Source of the DNA: Scytonema sp. UIC 10036
GTDB lineage: Bacteria; Cyanobacteriota; Cyanobacteriia; Cyanobacteriales; Nostocaceae
DNA length: 64,000 bases
Assembly (NCBI RefSeq): GCF_009725235.1
Contig: NZ_WJFC01000003.1
Location: forward strand, 62,001 to 126,000
Direction of reading: 5' to 3'
Shown here: one piece after another, positions 46,764 to 56,853 of the stretch
Numbering within the stretch: the stretch's first letter is position 1
Layout of the letters: every line of letters starts with the position of its first letter
Made by a program: the position numbers and the translations under genes
The notes under the pieces: generated by a model
Database searches by the model: none
The model's input: only the letters and a program-made list of their open reading frames with translations
What the model was told of the DNA's origin: nothing

Positions 46764-49700
46764 TTACTCTACAACAATCCGAACCTTACCAGAATCTTTA
46801 CCCTTAGCTAAATGGCTGAGATAGTCATCGAAGCGTTTTTTCATCTCTTGGACGGTACAAGGCGAACCCCCATTTAGTAACACCTTCTGCAAATCTTGTG
46901 TCTTAACGACTACTTTAACCAACCCAGAAAGAACTTCTTGAACTGCATGAATAAAGTCATTTGTCAACGGATTGGGAAGAACTTGCGATCGCAAAAACTC
47001 ATCCACAATTTGTCTTTGCTTTGGTTTCAGCAAATTCAAATTTGCCCGTGTTGTTGGGTCATCCAAATTAGTCAACAGTGTCTGAGTCCAATCATTCAAA
47101 AGCTGCTCTAACTGAGTTTCCAAATCAACCAACAAACTGCTAGCAGGCAGATTTATTGTCTCAGTTGTCGGCTTAAACTGACAGTGAGGACAAATAGCCG
47201 TTGCTTGCATTTCCTGTTCGGTCAGTGCAAAACAAGTTTTGACTTTAGCCAAATCCTCCTGAAAATCCTTCAACTGGCTTGCTGGCATCAAGTCAACTGT
47301 CGTTAACTTCTGCAAACTTTGCAATCGCGTATCTTTGGTTAATTGTACTTTGCGTTGGTCATCATGCATCCCCAACCGTGCGCTAGCGTGCAATGCCATG
47401 TAAGTTTGGATGTAGTTCTGTTTCAAACCCGTGAGTTTTTGTAAGGTTTGCTGGCGGAACGTTGCACCAGAGCGTTTCTTGGAATTCAGTATGTCTGCAA
47501 GAATTTCCTCCCTCACTTGTCGCATCTGTGTTAACCAAGGATTCTCAACTGGTAACAGCGCCTCAGCTGTATCGAGATAAGATGCTACCGATCCCAAGTG
47601 AGTCACCAGTTCTTGCAATGCTTCAATTTCTTGCAGTGTTTGCAACCCAGGGCGGTAGGAACTCACTTCTTGTTCTTGAGAGCGAAAATTCTTGAGTTTT
47701 CCAGGAGTTGAGTAAGCTTGCAACGACTCCAAAAAGGTCTTCGTCCTATCTAGGCTAGAGCGATATTCATCCTGTACAATATCGGTTAAAAGATGGCGAC
47801 CCCAAAAAGTTAACCCCGATTGCAGTTTTTGCCGTGCTAGCACCAATTTATTAACGTTCTCACTGACAGCTTGTTGTAATTGCTGAATTGGTTCATCCTT
47901 ACCTTGAGTGACCAACTGCGCCATACCTGGTGCTAGTCCCAACAGTTCAAATAGTGCTTTCAGTGCGGGTAAATTCCAATCTTTTGGTTGCTCAATATGT
48001 TTGAAATTAACTAGTTCTTCAACAGAAGTCGTCACCAAACTATCCAAACTATTGGCATCAAATTTTTTCCCAGGAATAGCCAAGGCACTATCCCCGTTGT
48101 AAACTAAAGCTGCTGCCAGCACAACCACCCACTCTGGTTCTAATCTATACTGAGTGGGAGCCATATACTCAACCCCGGAGATATCCTGAATGACTTCCCC
48201 ACGGTTGAGAACTTGACCGGAACCTTTTTGCTTCAGTAAGGACAAAATGTAGTTAGCATACTTAGAGCGATGGACATCTAACTTGTCTCCATCCAACAGT
48301 TCCAAACCATCAAGCACTGCAATTGCTTGTTTTGTCTTCGTTGTTCCCTTAAGAAAACGCAATGCATCTTGTGCAGCCTGGTTTTTGTTTTCCCTTGTGA
48401 TTAACAAGGAAAAAATTGGGTATTCTGGTGCTTGGTCTACAAAATGAGCAGCTAAACAGCTAGAACTTACCACATTCACAATATCGCGCACGTTGGCACG
48501 CGCACTAGTCCCCATCTTTAGACCTTTCATCCATTCCAATAAAGGTTTGGTTTTTCCTTGGTAAGTTACTTCAAAGGTAGTCGTCATGTGCTGCTGCAAC
48601 CAGTTCACCAAGTTTCGCAGAAAACCTTTGGCTTTATCCTCATAACTTTTTTTTGCCTGTCCTGATGAAGTAGAAGCCAAGTCAACAGCTGCAGCATACT
48701 TCTCTAAAGTTTGCTGAAAACTTGTATCTGGTTTGGTTAAGTGAAAGAAAACCTCATCTGCTAACTTTTCTTTTTTATAGGATGGGGGATCGTAAGGCTG
48801 GATAAAGTATAGATAAAAATCCCTAGTCGGCGCAGCTGTAGATCGCTCGTTTGGCGCACCAAAAAACAAATACCCTTGGCGAGTCACTTTTTTGCTCACC
48901 CACTCCACCTCATGTTCCCAAATCAAATAACCCGTGACATAGGTTTGGTCGGGACGTTCTGGAACTATTTGCTTGAGAGCTTCATAATAATACCTATCCA
49001 ACTGAGTTTTACCTAGACTTTCAGCTCGCTTTTCAATCAAAGCATCGTAGTCATCGGTTTTCTTCAGGTCAATATAATATTGACGATTCTCTGGATTGGC
49101 AGAAATAAACTGACCGCTAACAGTTTTGATAATTTCCCGCAACACTGTTTCTATCTGCGACAGCAAATCATCAGCCGGTTCACCCCCCAATTCCGCTACC
49201 ATGGCGTCATACAAACACAAACTGTCCCGCAACTCATCTGGTGTTGCACCCAAAGGCGAGTAAATATCCCCCGTGGTCAGACGGTGAACTGAAAGCGCTG
49301 ACACAATTCGCTGTGCCATTGGCTTGTAAGCAGGACGGGTAAAAGCTTGTTGAATGCGTGTTTCCAGTACCCCAGAGCAATTGATGACCTCCCGAATATC
49401 GGGAACTGACCGGAAGGAAGCATTGTCTTTGAGGGTTTGCCAATAACTATCGTAGGCAATTAAACCGGGGGAATCCTGAGAAACTTCTTTCTCCAAAAGT
49501 TTTCGCATTCCCAGGGAGAGAGTTTTGAGGACTTCGCGCCTTTCGGCAACAGTTATCCGTTCAAAAGTATCAATATAATCGGGATGGATGGGAAAAAGAC
49601 GAACAAACTCGTCCATTCGCTCGTTCATATTGCCGTAAAACTTGGCAAAAGGTGTGAGATGTTGGCGAATTTTCACCTGTTGTTCGGCAGTTTTCTTCAA

Positions 49701-50477
49701 CAAACGTTCGGCGACAACATATTTAATATCTTTACGAGCAATAGAAACCAGCTCAAAACGGTCTTTTACCCGACGAATTGCTTCCGCAGCAAACTGGAAG
49801 CGGTCACTTGCAAACAGCGTTTCTTGCAAACCAGCAATGAGTCGGAACTTCAAATTTTTACAAACTTCGCCAATTTCCCGAAGAAAAGTGAGGTCAAGTA
49901 TCAGTTCCTGGTCTTTGCGGGTGCGTAAGTAGTCCAGCATTTCGTCCACTACCACAAGCAGACCGAGGTCTGGGTATGAGTCACTAAAAGCGACCATCAT
50001 ATCTTCAAACACACCTTTGTGATTGGGGATTTTGTTTCGAGGTGGAAACTGAAATTCAATTCCCCAATCAGATAATGCTTGTTCAAGTTGCACGCACACA
50101 AAATCCCGCAAATCCATTGTGGTGGAACCCAGTTCTGTGCGAAGTACTTTGAATTTACCCGCAATACCAGCTGCACTTTGGGCGACTTGCGGATTGTGTA
50201 AAGCTGTGGTGAGGTGAGGGTATTCTGCGATCGCACTTAACACTGACATTAAATGCGACTTACCAGTACCGTAATTTCCTACAATAAAAATACCCTTATT
50301 ATCGGCTGGCTGTTCAAATTGTAAATTGGGAAATACTACACCTGATAGCTTTTCTGCCATTTCATCGGAAATGACATAAGTGGAAACCAGTTGCTCTGCC
50401 TCAGCGAGTGCGCTAGCATTTTGTAACTGAATAACAGTTTCAATAGGTTCAAATTGAATTAAATCACCGTATTTCAT
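46764..50477 (-). CDS. brxC: BrxC-like large P-loop ATPase (DUF6079 type)
   Basis: This 1237-residue protein has Walker A in [20 protein letters not shown] (about 62-81) and Walker [17 protein letters not shown] long helical body follows. A probable zinc site CPHC lies in [12 protein letters not shown] near the C-terminus (about 1095-1105). The '[16 protein letters not shown]' start and [14 protein letters not shown] segment are typical of BrxC/PglY-class proteins (DUF6079). BrxC is an essential core BREX ATPase of unclear mechanism. brxF lies 86 bases upstream and pglX about 73 bases downstream on the same strand. Confidence 0.88.
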   Translation of the reverse strand: MKYGDLIQFEPIETVIQLQNASALAEAEQLVSTYVISDEMAEKLSGVVFPNLQFEQPADNKGIFIVGNYGTGKSHLMSVLSAIAEYPHLTTALHNPQVAQSAAGIAGKFKVLRTELGSTTMDLRDFVCVQLEQALSDWGIEFQFPPRNKIPNHKGVFEDMMVAFSDSYPDLGLLVVVDEMLDYLRTRKDQELILDLTFLREIGEVCKNLKFRLIAGLQETLFASDRFQFAAEAIRRVKDRFELVSIARKDIKYVVAERLLKKTAEQQVKIRQHLTPFAKFYGNMNERMDEFVRLFPIHPDYIDTFERITVAERREVLKTLSLGMRKLLEKEVSQDSPGLIAYDSYWQTLKDNASFRSVPDIREVINCSGVLETRIQQAFTRPAYKPMAQRIVSALSVHRLTTGDIYSPLGATPDELRDSLCLYDAMVAELGGEPADDLLSQIETVLREIIKTVSGQFISANPENRQYYIDLKKTDDYDALIEKRAESLGKTQLDRYYYEALKQIVPERPDQTYVTGYLIWEHEVEWVSKKVTRQGYLFFGAPNERSTAAPTRDFYLYFIQPYDPPSYKKEKLADEVFFHLTKPDTSFQQTLEKYAAAVDLASTSSGQAKKSYEDKAKGFLRNLVNWLQQHMTTTFEVTYQGKTKPLLEWMKGLKMGTSARANVRDIVNVVSSSCLAAHFVDQAPEYPIFSLLITRENKNQAAQDALRFLKGTTKTKQAIAVLDGLELLDGDKLDVHRSKYANYILSLLKQKGSGQVLNRGEVIQDISGVEYMAPTQYRLEPEWVVVLAAALVYNGDSALAIPGKKFDANSLDSLVTTSVEELVNFKHIEQPKDWNLPALKALFELLGLAPGMAQLVTQGKDEPIQQLQQAVSENVNKLVLARQKLQSGLTFWGRHLLTDIVQDEYRSSLDRTKTFLESLQAYSTPGKLKNFRSQEQEVSSYRPGLQTLQEIEALQELVTHLGSVASYLDTAEALLPVENPWLTQMRQVREEILADILNSKKRSGATFRQQTLQKLTGLKQNYIQTYMALHASARLGMHDDQRKVQLTKDTRLQSLQKLTTVDLMPASQLKDFQEDLAKVKTCFALTEQEMQATAICPHCQFKPTTETINLPASSLLVDLETQLEQLLNDWTQTLLTNLDDPTTRANLNLLKPKQRQIVDEFLRSQVLPNPLTNDFIHAVQEVLSGLVKVVVKTQDLQKVLLNGGSPCTVQEMKKRFDDYLSHLAKGKDSGKVRIVVE

Positions 50478-50492
50478 ATAGTCACTTTTGTA

Positions 50493-50552
50493 TGTAGTAG
50501 CGCTTCAGCGCCATAAAACCATATATTTTTTAGCGCTAAAGCGCAACTACTA
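50493..50552. repeat. Palindrome between brxF and brxC
   Basis: The arms TGTAGTAGCGCTTCAGCGC and GCGCTAAAGCGCAACTACTA form an imperfect stem around an AT-rich loop. It is a typical cyanobacterial short interspersed palindrome and could set relative expression of brxF and brxC. Confidence 0.75.
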
Positions 50553-50563
50553 ACCACCACTCT

Positions 50564-51112
50564 CTATAGATTGATGACTATACAATCATCTGTAGGACAA
50601 CGACAGTACTCTGGATGACCCGATTTAGCATAAATAAGAGAGTTGTTTTCAATGTTACCGTTCCAAACAGCAACAATTGTGCGATCGCCCTTGGCGCAAG
50701 CCGTACCCGGCTTATCGCGAGCTAATTTCTGAAGACGTTCTAGAGGTTTTAACTTGAGGGACTCATCAAACAAAATCTCCAGACGATCCAAGAAAACAGC
50801 ACCGTTGTTAGTATTCCCAATAATTTCTGCTAATAACTGTTGCACTTGTGTTGCTCTGTGCAATTGCCTCAATTCCAGCAACCGCCCGCTCAATTCTAAA
50901 TTGATATTAACGTATCGGCTGTTGGTGGACTCAGCTACCTGGCAAAAGTTAATGGTTTGAGAACGAGTTGCAGGAACCACAACAACAATCAATCTGTAAT
51001 ACCGTTCGACAACTTGGTCAAAATAACTGCTAATTTGAGACGATAATAACTTAACTGCTGTATCTTCCTCATTCTCCTTGGTCTCTTCCTTCCTTATGTC
51101 ACTTGTCCCCAT
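50564..51112 (-). CDS. brxF: BrxF-like small ATPase-fold protein with degenerate P-loop
   Basis: This 182-residue protein matches BrxF of type 3 BREX in length and in blocks such as YVNINLELSGRLLELRQL, GAVFLDRLEILFDESLKL, KPLERLQKLARD, TIVAVWNG and GHPEYC. Where BrxF normally has a Walker A (GxxGxGKT), it reads RLIVVVVPATRSQTINF, so ATP binding is doubtful. Ten extra residues (KPGTACAKGD) come from an interspersed repeat inserted in frame. The N-terminal stretch MGTSDIRKEETKENEED is encoded by low-complexity intergenic-type sequence, so the true start may be further in. It is the first gene of the operon. Confidence 0.75.
   Translation of the reverse strand: MGTSDIRKEETKENEEDTAVKLLSSQISSYFDQVVERYYRLIVVVVPATRSQTINFCQVAESTNSRYVNINLELSGRLLELRQLHRATQVQQLLAEIIGNTNNGAVFLDRLEILFDESLKLKPLERLQKLARDKPGTACAKGDRTIVAVWNGNIENNSLIYAKSGHPEYCRCPTDDCIVINL
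50681..50718. repeat. HIP1-linked repeat inserted inside brxF
   Basis: GCGATCGC, CCTTG, GCGCAAGC, then CGTACCCGGCTTATCGC is nearly identical to the intergenic element at 31273-31308. Removing 30 bases restores a continuous LARD-RTIVAVWNG reading and a GCGATCGC site, so the element appears to have entered at a HIP1 octamer without breaking the frame. Confidence 0.8.
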
Positions 51113-51305
51113 GTCTCCGTGTCTTCTATCTACTGGTATTTTTCATCATAAATGTACGTCTAAGGGTAGTAACAACAATTCGAGTGAGACGTAACGCTGT
51201 ACAAAATTGTAACGAGACCCAGATAAATTATCGTTTGGGTGACAATAATAATATAATTGTACTGTTGGTTGATCTGTTACTTAACTAAAACTTTAGGGAA
51301 TCCTA

Positions 51306-54300
51306 GTGAAGCAAAGCCCTCTTCCTAAACCTATGACTTCTCTAGCACAACAATTCCCAAAAATTTCTGGCTATACCTTGGTTGAGCAGCTGTATCTAGG
51401 TTTTAGGACGGCTGTCTATCGAGGAGTACAAAGGTCGCAGCAATGTTCGGTGGTAATTAAGACACTGCGGCACGACTATCCCAGCTTCAGCGAATTGGTG
51501 CAGTTTCGCAATCAGTATGCGATCGCTAAAAATCTCGACATCCCAGGCATTGTCCAACCGATTAGTCTAGAACCCTATGCTAATGGCTATGCCTTGGTGA
51601 TGGAAGACATCGGTGGTATCTCCCTACGTCATTACATCCATACTTCCCCTCTAAGTGTCGAACAATTCTGGCCAATTGCCCTGCAAATTGTGGATGTCCT
51701 CCACCAACTCTATCAGCAACGGGTTATTCACAAAGACATTAAACCAGCTAACATTCTGATTCAACCAGAAACTGGCCAGATTAAGCTGATTGACTTTAGC
51801 ATTGCCTCCTTGTTACCCCGCGAAACCCAAGAGATTCAAAATCCCAACGTTCTAGAAGGCACCCTGGCGTATATCTCACCGGAACAAACCGGGCGGATGA
51901 ACCGGGGGATTGACTATCGCAGCGATTTCTATTCCTTGGGAATTACCTTTTTTGAACTACTCACGGGACAGTTACCATTCCCAGCTAACGAGCCAATGGA
52001 AATGGTTCATGCCCATCTCGCTAAGCAACCACTCTCTGTCTGCGATCTCAACCCCGATTTGCCCATCATGCTCAGTGAAATCATTGGCAAACTGATGGCC
52101 AAGAATGCGGAAGATCGCTATCAAAGTGCCCTCGGTCTCAAGCACGATCTGCTGCGATGCCAGCAAGAGTATCATGTTGCGGGCAAACTCGCGTGGTTTA
52201 AGTTAGGTGAACGGGATATCAGCGATCGCTTTTTGATTCCCGAAAAACTCTACGGACGAGAACAAGAAGTTCAAACCTTGCTCAATGCTTTTGGCCGAGT
52301 TGCCAACGGAGCCTCGGAATTGATGCTGGTGGCAGGTTTTTCCGGTATTGGCAAAACCGCCGTCGTCAATGAAGTGCATAAGCCGATTGTACGCTGGCAT
52401 GGCTATTTCATCAAAGGCAAATACGACCAATTCAACCGCAATCTTCCTTTTAGCGCCTTTGTCCAAGCCTTCCGCGACCTGATGGGCCAACTGCTGAACA
52501 GTGATGACGCGCAGTTGCAAGAGTGGAAAGCGAAGATCCTAGCGGCAGTTGGTGACAATGGTCTGGTGCTTATCGAGGTGATTCCTGAACTCGAACAGGT
52601 CATCGGCCAACAACCCCCGGTACCAGAACTCTCCGGCAGCGCTGCTCAGAACCGTTTCAATCTGCTGTTCCAGAAGTTCATCACGGTGTTCACCACACCA
52701 GAGCATCCACTGGTCATTTTCTTGGATGACTTGCAGTGGGCTGATTTGGCTTCTCTGAACTTGCTGAAGCTACTTCTGACAGAACGCGAGCGCGGTTATC
52801 TGTTCGTCATCGGAGCCTATCGGGATAACGAAGTGTTCCCGACTCACCCCTTGATGCTGATGCTTGATGAGATCAAAAAAGCTGAAACCCCGATGCACGC
52901 CCTCACCCTGGAACCCCTGAGCCAAGCGGATGTGAATCAATTAACGGCAGATACGCTCAGTTGCTCTCTTGAACTGGCTCAACCGCTGACGGAGTTGGTC
53001 TATCAAAAAACCAAGGGTAATCCCTTCTTCCTCACCCAATTTCTCAAAGCACTGCATGAGGACGGCTATATTTCGTTTGACTTCCAGGCAGGACATTGGC
53101 AGTGCGATTTGGCAACGGTAAAGTTACTTGCGCTCACGGATGATGTCGTCGAGTTCATGGCACTTCAGCTGCAAAAATTGCCTGCTGCAACCCAGACTGC
53201 TTTGAAACTGGCGGCTTGCATTGGCGCTCAGTTCGATTTGGTTACCCTAGCGATTGTCAATGAGCGATCGCCCGAAGATACCGCGATCGACCTCTGGAAA
53301 GCCTTGCAAGAAGGAGTGATTTTACCCATCAGCGAGATCTATAAGTTTTATCAGCCGTCAGAGCTTAAGGTGGCAGAAGTCAACTCTTCAGCAACGTTTA
53401 ACTGTTGCTATCGCTTTCTCCACGATCGCGTTCAGCAAGCAGCTTATTCCCTAATCCCTGACGAGCAAAAACAGACGACTCATTACCGGATCGGACAACT
53501 TTTGCTGCGACAAATTTCTCCAGATGCCAGAGAAGAGCGCATTTTTGAAATCGTCAATCAGTTGAACTATGGAACGACGTTAGTTGAGGAACAACAGGAA
53601 AGAGACGAACTCGCCCAACTCAACCTCACTGCTTGCCACAAAGCTAGACTGGCAACCGCCTATCAAGCAGCCCGTGAATATGCCACAGTGGGGCTGAAAC
53701 TGCTGGGAACAGACGCTTGGCAACGGCAGTACGAAATGACCCTATCCCTGCACGACTTAGCTGCCGAGGTAGCTTTTTTGGCTGGTGCTTTTGAGCAGAT
53801 GGATCGGTGGGTTGAAGCGGTGATTCATCATGCGAAAACGCCTTTAGAACAAGTGCAAGTCTATCAAGTCAGAATCCAGGCGTTGGTAGCCCGCAATCAA
53901 TTTTTAGAGGCGATCTCGATCGGTCAATCGGTCTTCCGCATGTTGGGCGTGAACCTGCCAGACGAACCAGCGTTAGACGACATTCGGCAGGTTAAGCAGG
54001 AAATTGATGCCTTAATTGGCGATCGCGCCATTGAGTCATTCATTCACCTACCGCCAATGACCGATCCCCAGCAGTTAGCGATTATGCAAAATGCGGCTCG
54101 GCTGACACCCGTCTGTTATATGTCCGGCACAAAGCTTTATTTCCTGGTCGTGGCGCTCCAGGTTAAATTATCGATTCAATTTGGCAATAGTCCGGTTTCG
54201 CCTTACTGCTACGCTGGTTACGCTTTCCAACTCAGAACTCTGTGGGGAGACATGGCAAAGGTGCCTCAGTTTGGGCAATTGGGATACCAACTCGCCTCAG

Positions 54301-56729
54301 AGCCAGATGCCAAAAATATTCGAGCCGCAACAGCCCTGTTAATGGGGGGATATGTGGGTCACTGGACGACTCATCTGCAAGATTCACTGCCCATTCTTCT
54401 GGAAGGCTATCAAGCAGGGCTAGAAACCGGCAATCTAGAATTTCTGGGCTACGATGCCCAGTTGTACTGCTTGAATGCCTATTGGTGCGGTCAACCGCTA
54501 ACTGAACTCGAACCCCAAATTCGCGCCTATTACCAACAGTTGTGCGACCTCAACCAATTCACGGCAGCAAACTGTGTTTTAGCTTACTGGCAGGCGGCTC
54601 TCATTCTGCTGGGTCAGTCAGAGGAAGAAATTCCCTTACGCCAAGATTCCTATGAAGAAAAAGTCCTGGCTGAGGCAAAAGTCGATTTTTACCGACTATG
54701 CTACTTTTACCTGTATCGATTCACATTGAATTACTGGCTGGAAGACTTTGCCAAAGCAGAACACGATGGCGTTCAAACCCGACAGTATTTGGCTGGGGGT
54801 ATAGGAAATATCGTTGAACCGCTGTTATATTTCTATGATTCTCTGACCGTGCTTGCAACTCCTGGTGAATCGATGACAGAGTCGGAGCCTCGATGGCAGC
54901 GAATGCTAGAAAATCAAGCAAAGTTAAAAGAATGGGCGCATTATGCTCCCATGAATTTTTTGCATAAATATCATTTAGTTGAAGCTCAAAAGCATCAACT
55001 CCTCAATTGCAAAACAGAAGCTCTAGAACTTTATGACCTGGCGATCGCAGGTGCCAAAGCCAATGGCTACCCTCAGGAAGCAGCCCTTGCCAATGAACTG
55101 GCGGCAAAATTCTACCTCGCTTGGAACAAAGAGCGGATCGCCCAAGCTTACATGATTGAAGCCTACTATGGCTATGCTCGCTGGGGGGCGAAAGCCAAAC
55201 TCGCCGACTTGGAAATTCGTTATCCTCAACTGCTGGCTCCCATCCTCCAACAAGCGCAGACACCACTCTCTATTGACGAAACCTTATTTGCCACTGGAAC
55301 TGTCACCGCGACTAGTACTTCCTCCACGAGTCTTTCTGATTCCCTGGATCTGGTTGCCATCCTCAAAGCTTCCCAAACTCTTTCCAGTGAAATTGAGCTC
55401 GATCGCTTAATTGGCACTCTCTTGCTTACGGTAATACAAACCTCAGGTGCTACGCAGTGCGCTTTGATGTTGAGTGAGGGGCAAAATCTCACGGTTCGGG
55501 CTAGGGCAGAACTGACGGAATCGCGCCAAATCGAAACGGAGATTCTGCATCCGGCGGAGTCGCTTATCGATAGTGGTATAGTACCTATCAGTTTAGTAAC
55601 AAAAGTCAAACGCAGCTTGCAGCCTGCTGTGATTACCAATGCCGCGCAAGAGCCGCTATTGATCGGCGATGTGTATATCCAAAACCAACAGCCCAAGAGT
55701 CTGTTGTGCAGCCCCATTCTGCAACAGGGCAAGGTGCTGGGCATAATCTATCTGGAAAATAACCTGGCAACAGGAGCCTTTACCCGCGATCGCGTTGAGG
55801 TGCTGAATCTGCTCTGTGCCCAAGCTGCGATTTCACTGGAGAATGCTCGCCTCTATCGGCAAGCCCAAGTCTATGCTCAACAGCTTGAAGAATCTCAGCT
55901 TCAGATTGTGCAAAACGAAAAAATGGCTACTTTAGGTAACTTGGTGGCAGGGGTTGCTCACGAAATTAATAACCCAGTCGGCTTCCTCAACGGCAGTATT
56001 AACAATGCCAAAGATTATGTACGAGACCTGTGTGAGTATTTAAACACCTATCAGCAGCACCAGCCGCCTACTGGTTCAGTGGCCGAATTGGCTGAAGAAA
56101 TTGACCTGGAGTTTCTCTTGGAGGATTTACCCAAGTTAATTGACTCAATGAAAGGCGCGACCGATCGCATCAAAGGCATCAGCACCAGTCTGCGTACTTT
56201 CTCTCGTGCCGATACGGAACACAAAGTTAAAGCCAACCTGCACGAAGGGTTAGATAGTACGCTGTTAATTCTCAAGTATCGACTCAAAGCGAATGAAAAC
56301 CGGCCTGCCATTCAAGTTATCCGAAACTACGGTGACATCCCTGAAATTGATTGCTTCCCCGGTCAGCTTAACCAGGTGTTTATGAACATTTTGGCCAATG
56401 CGATTGATATGTTCGATGAAATGGCACAGCAAACAACCTTTGAAAAGTTAGAAAATCATCCCCAACAAATCACGATTCAAACTGCATTATTATCCGAACA
56501 AAATGCGGTTGAAATTCGCATTGGTGACAACGGTAAAGGCATGAATGAGGAAGTTAAATCTAAGATTTTCGATCGCTTGTTTACCACTAAAGAGGTTGGC
56601 AAAGGAACGGGGTTAGGCTTAGCGATCGCCCGTCAGATTGTGGTCGAGAAACATGATGGTCGGCTAGAAGTCCAGTCGGAATTGGGACAAGGCACTGAGT
56701 TTTCCATCTCCCTCCCGGTTCGGGGTTAA
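51306..56729 (+). CDS. HstK-type Ser/Thr kinase-ATPase-GAF-histidine kinase
   Basis: This 1807-residue signalling protein has, in order, a Ser/Thr kinase domain (about 15-290; VVIKTL lysine, HKDIKPANIL at 142-151, LIDFS replacing DFG). An AAA/NACHT-like ATPase follows (GFSGIGKTAV near 344; FLDDLQWADLAS). A long TPR-like helical region spans about 700-1330. A GAF domain (about 1355-1510) and a histidine kinase core (H1552 in VAHEINNPVGF; GDNGKGM; GTGLGLAI) complete it. This is the Anabaena HstK architecture. GTG 51306 has AGGGA upstream; ATG 51333 is an alternative start. It is divergent from the BREX-like operon. Confidence 0.93.
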   Translation: MKQSPLPKPMTSLAQQFPKISGYTLVEQLYLGFRTAVYRGVQRSQQCSVVIKTLRHDYPSFSELVQFRNQYAIAKNLDIPGIVQPISLEPYANGYALVMEDIGGISLRHYIHTSPLSVEQFWPIALQIVDVLHQLYQQRVIHKDIKPANILIQPETGQIKLIDFSIASLLPRETQEIQNPNVLEGTLAYISPEQTGRMNRGIDYRSDFYSLGITFFELLTGQLPFPANEPMEMVHAHLAKQPLSVCDLNPDLPIMLSEIIGKLMAKNAEDRYQSALGLKHDLLRCQQEYHVAGKLAWFKLGERDISDRFLIPEKLYGREQEVQTLLNAFGRVANGASELMLVAGFSGIGKTAVVNEVHKPIVRWHGYFIKGKYDQFNRNLPFSAFVQAFRDLMGQLLNSDDAQLQEWKAKILAAVGDNGLVLIEVIPELEQVIGQQPPVPELSGSAAQNRFNLLFQKFITVFTTPEHPLVIFLDDLQWADLASLNLLKLLLTERERGYLFVIGAYRDNEVFPTHPLMLMLDEIKKAETPMHALTLEPLSQADVNQLTADTLSCSLELAQPLTELVYQKTKGNPFFLTQFLKALHEDGYISFDFQAGHWQCDLATVKLLALTDDVVEFMALQLQKLPAATQTALKLAACIGAQFDLVTLAIVNERSPEDTAIDLWKALQEGVILPISEIYKFYQPSELKVAEVNSSATFNCCYRFLHDRVQQAAYSLIPDEQKQTTHYRIGQLLLRQISPDAREERIFEIVNQLNYGTTLVEEQQERDELAQLNLTACHKARLATAYQAAREYATVGLKLLGTDAWQRQYEMTLSLHDLAAEVAFLAGAFEQMDRWVEAVIHHAKTPLEQVQVYQVRIQALVARNQFLEAISIGQSVFRMLGVNLPDEPALDDIRQVKQEIDALIGDRAIESFIHLPPMTDPQQLAIMQNAARLTPVCYMSGTKLYFLVVALQVKLSIQFGNSPVSPYCYAGYAFQLRTLWGDMAKVPQFGQLGYQLASEPDAKNIRAATALLMGGYVGHWTTHLQDSLPILLEGYQAGLETGNLEFLGYDAQLYCLNAYWCGQPLTELEPQIRAYYQQLCDLNQFTAANCVLAYWQAALILLGQSEEEIPLRQDSYEEKVLAEAKVDFYRLCYFYLYRFTLNYWLEDFAKAEHDGVQTRQYLAGGIGNIVEPLLYFYDSLTVLATPGESMTESEPRWQRMLENQAKLKEWAHYAPMNFLHKYHLVEAQKHQLLNCKTEALELYDLAIAGAKANGYPQEAALANELAAKFYLAWNKERIAQAYMIEAYYGYARWGAKAKLADLEIRYPQLLAPILQQAQTPLSIDETLFATGTVTATSTSSTSLSDSLDLVAILKASQTLSSEIELDRLIGTLLLTVIQTSGATQCALMLSEGQNLTVRARAELTESRQIETEILHPAESLIDSGIVPISLVTKVKRSLQPAVITNAAQEPLLIGDVYIQNQQPKSLLCSPILQQGKVLGIIYLENNLATGAFTRDRVEVLNLLCAQAAISLENARLYRQAQVYAQQLEESQLQIVQNEKMATLGNLVAGVAHEINNPVGFLNGSINNAKDYVRDLCEYLNTYQQHQPPTGSVAELAEEIDLEFLLEDLPKLIDSMKGATDRIKGISTSLRTFSRADTEHKVKANLHEGLDSTLLILKYRLKANENRPAIQVIRNYGDIPEIDCFPGQLNQVFMNILANAIDMFDEMAQQTTFEKLENHPQQITIQTALLSEQNAVEIRIGDNGKGMNEEVKSKIFDRLFTTKEVGKGTGLGLAIARQIVVEKHDGRLEVQSELGQGTEFSISLPVRG

Positions 56730-56853
56730 GTCATCCATCCTGCTTGAAACGCTGTAGATCAACCACCGCTGTGGTGCAGTACAATAATTGTGTTGCAGCG
56801 GACAGTTTAGATATCTTGGTGTAGATGCAAAAGTCTATGTTAAATTATGTAAC

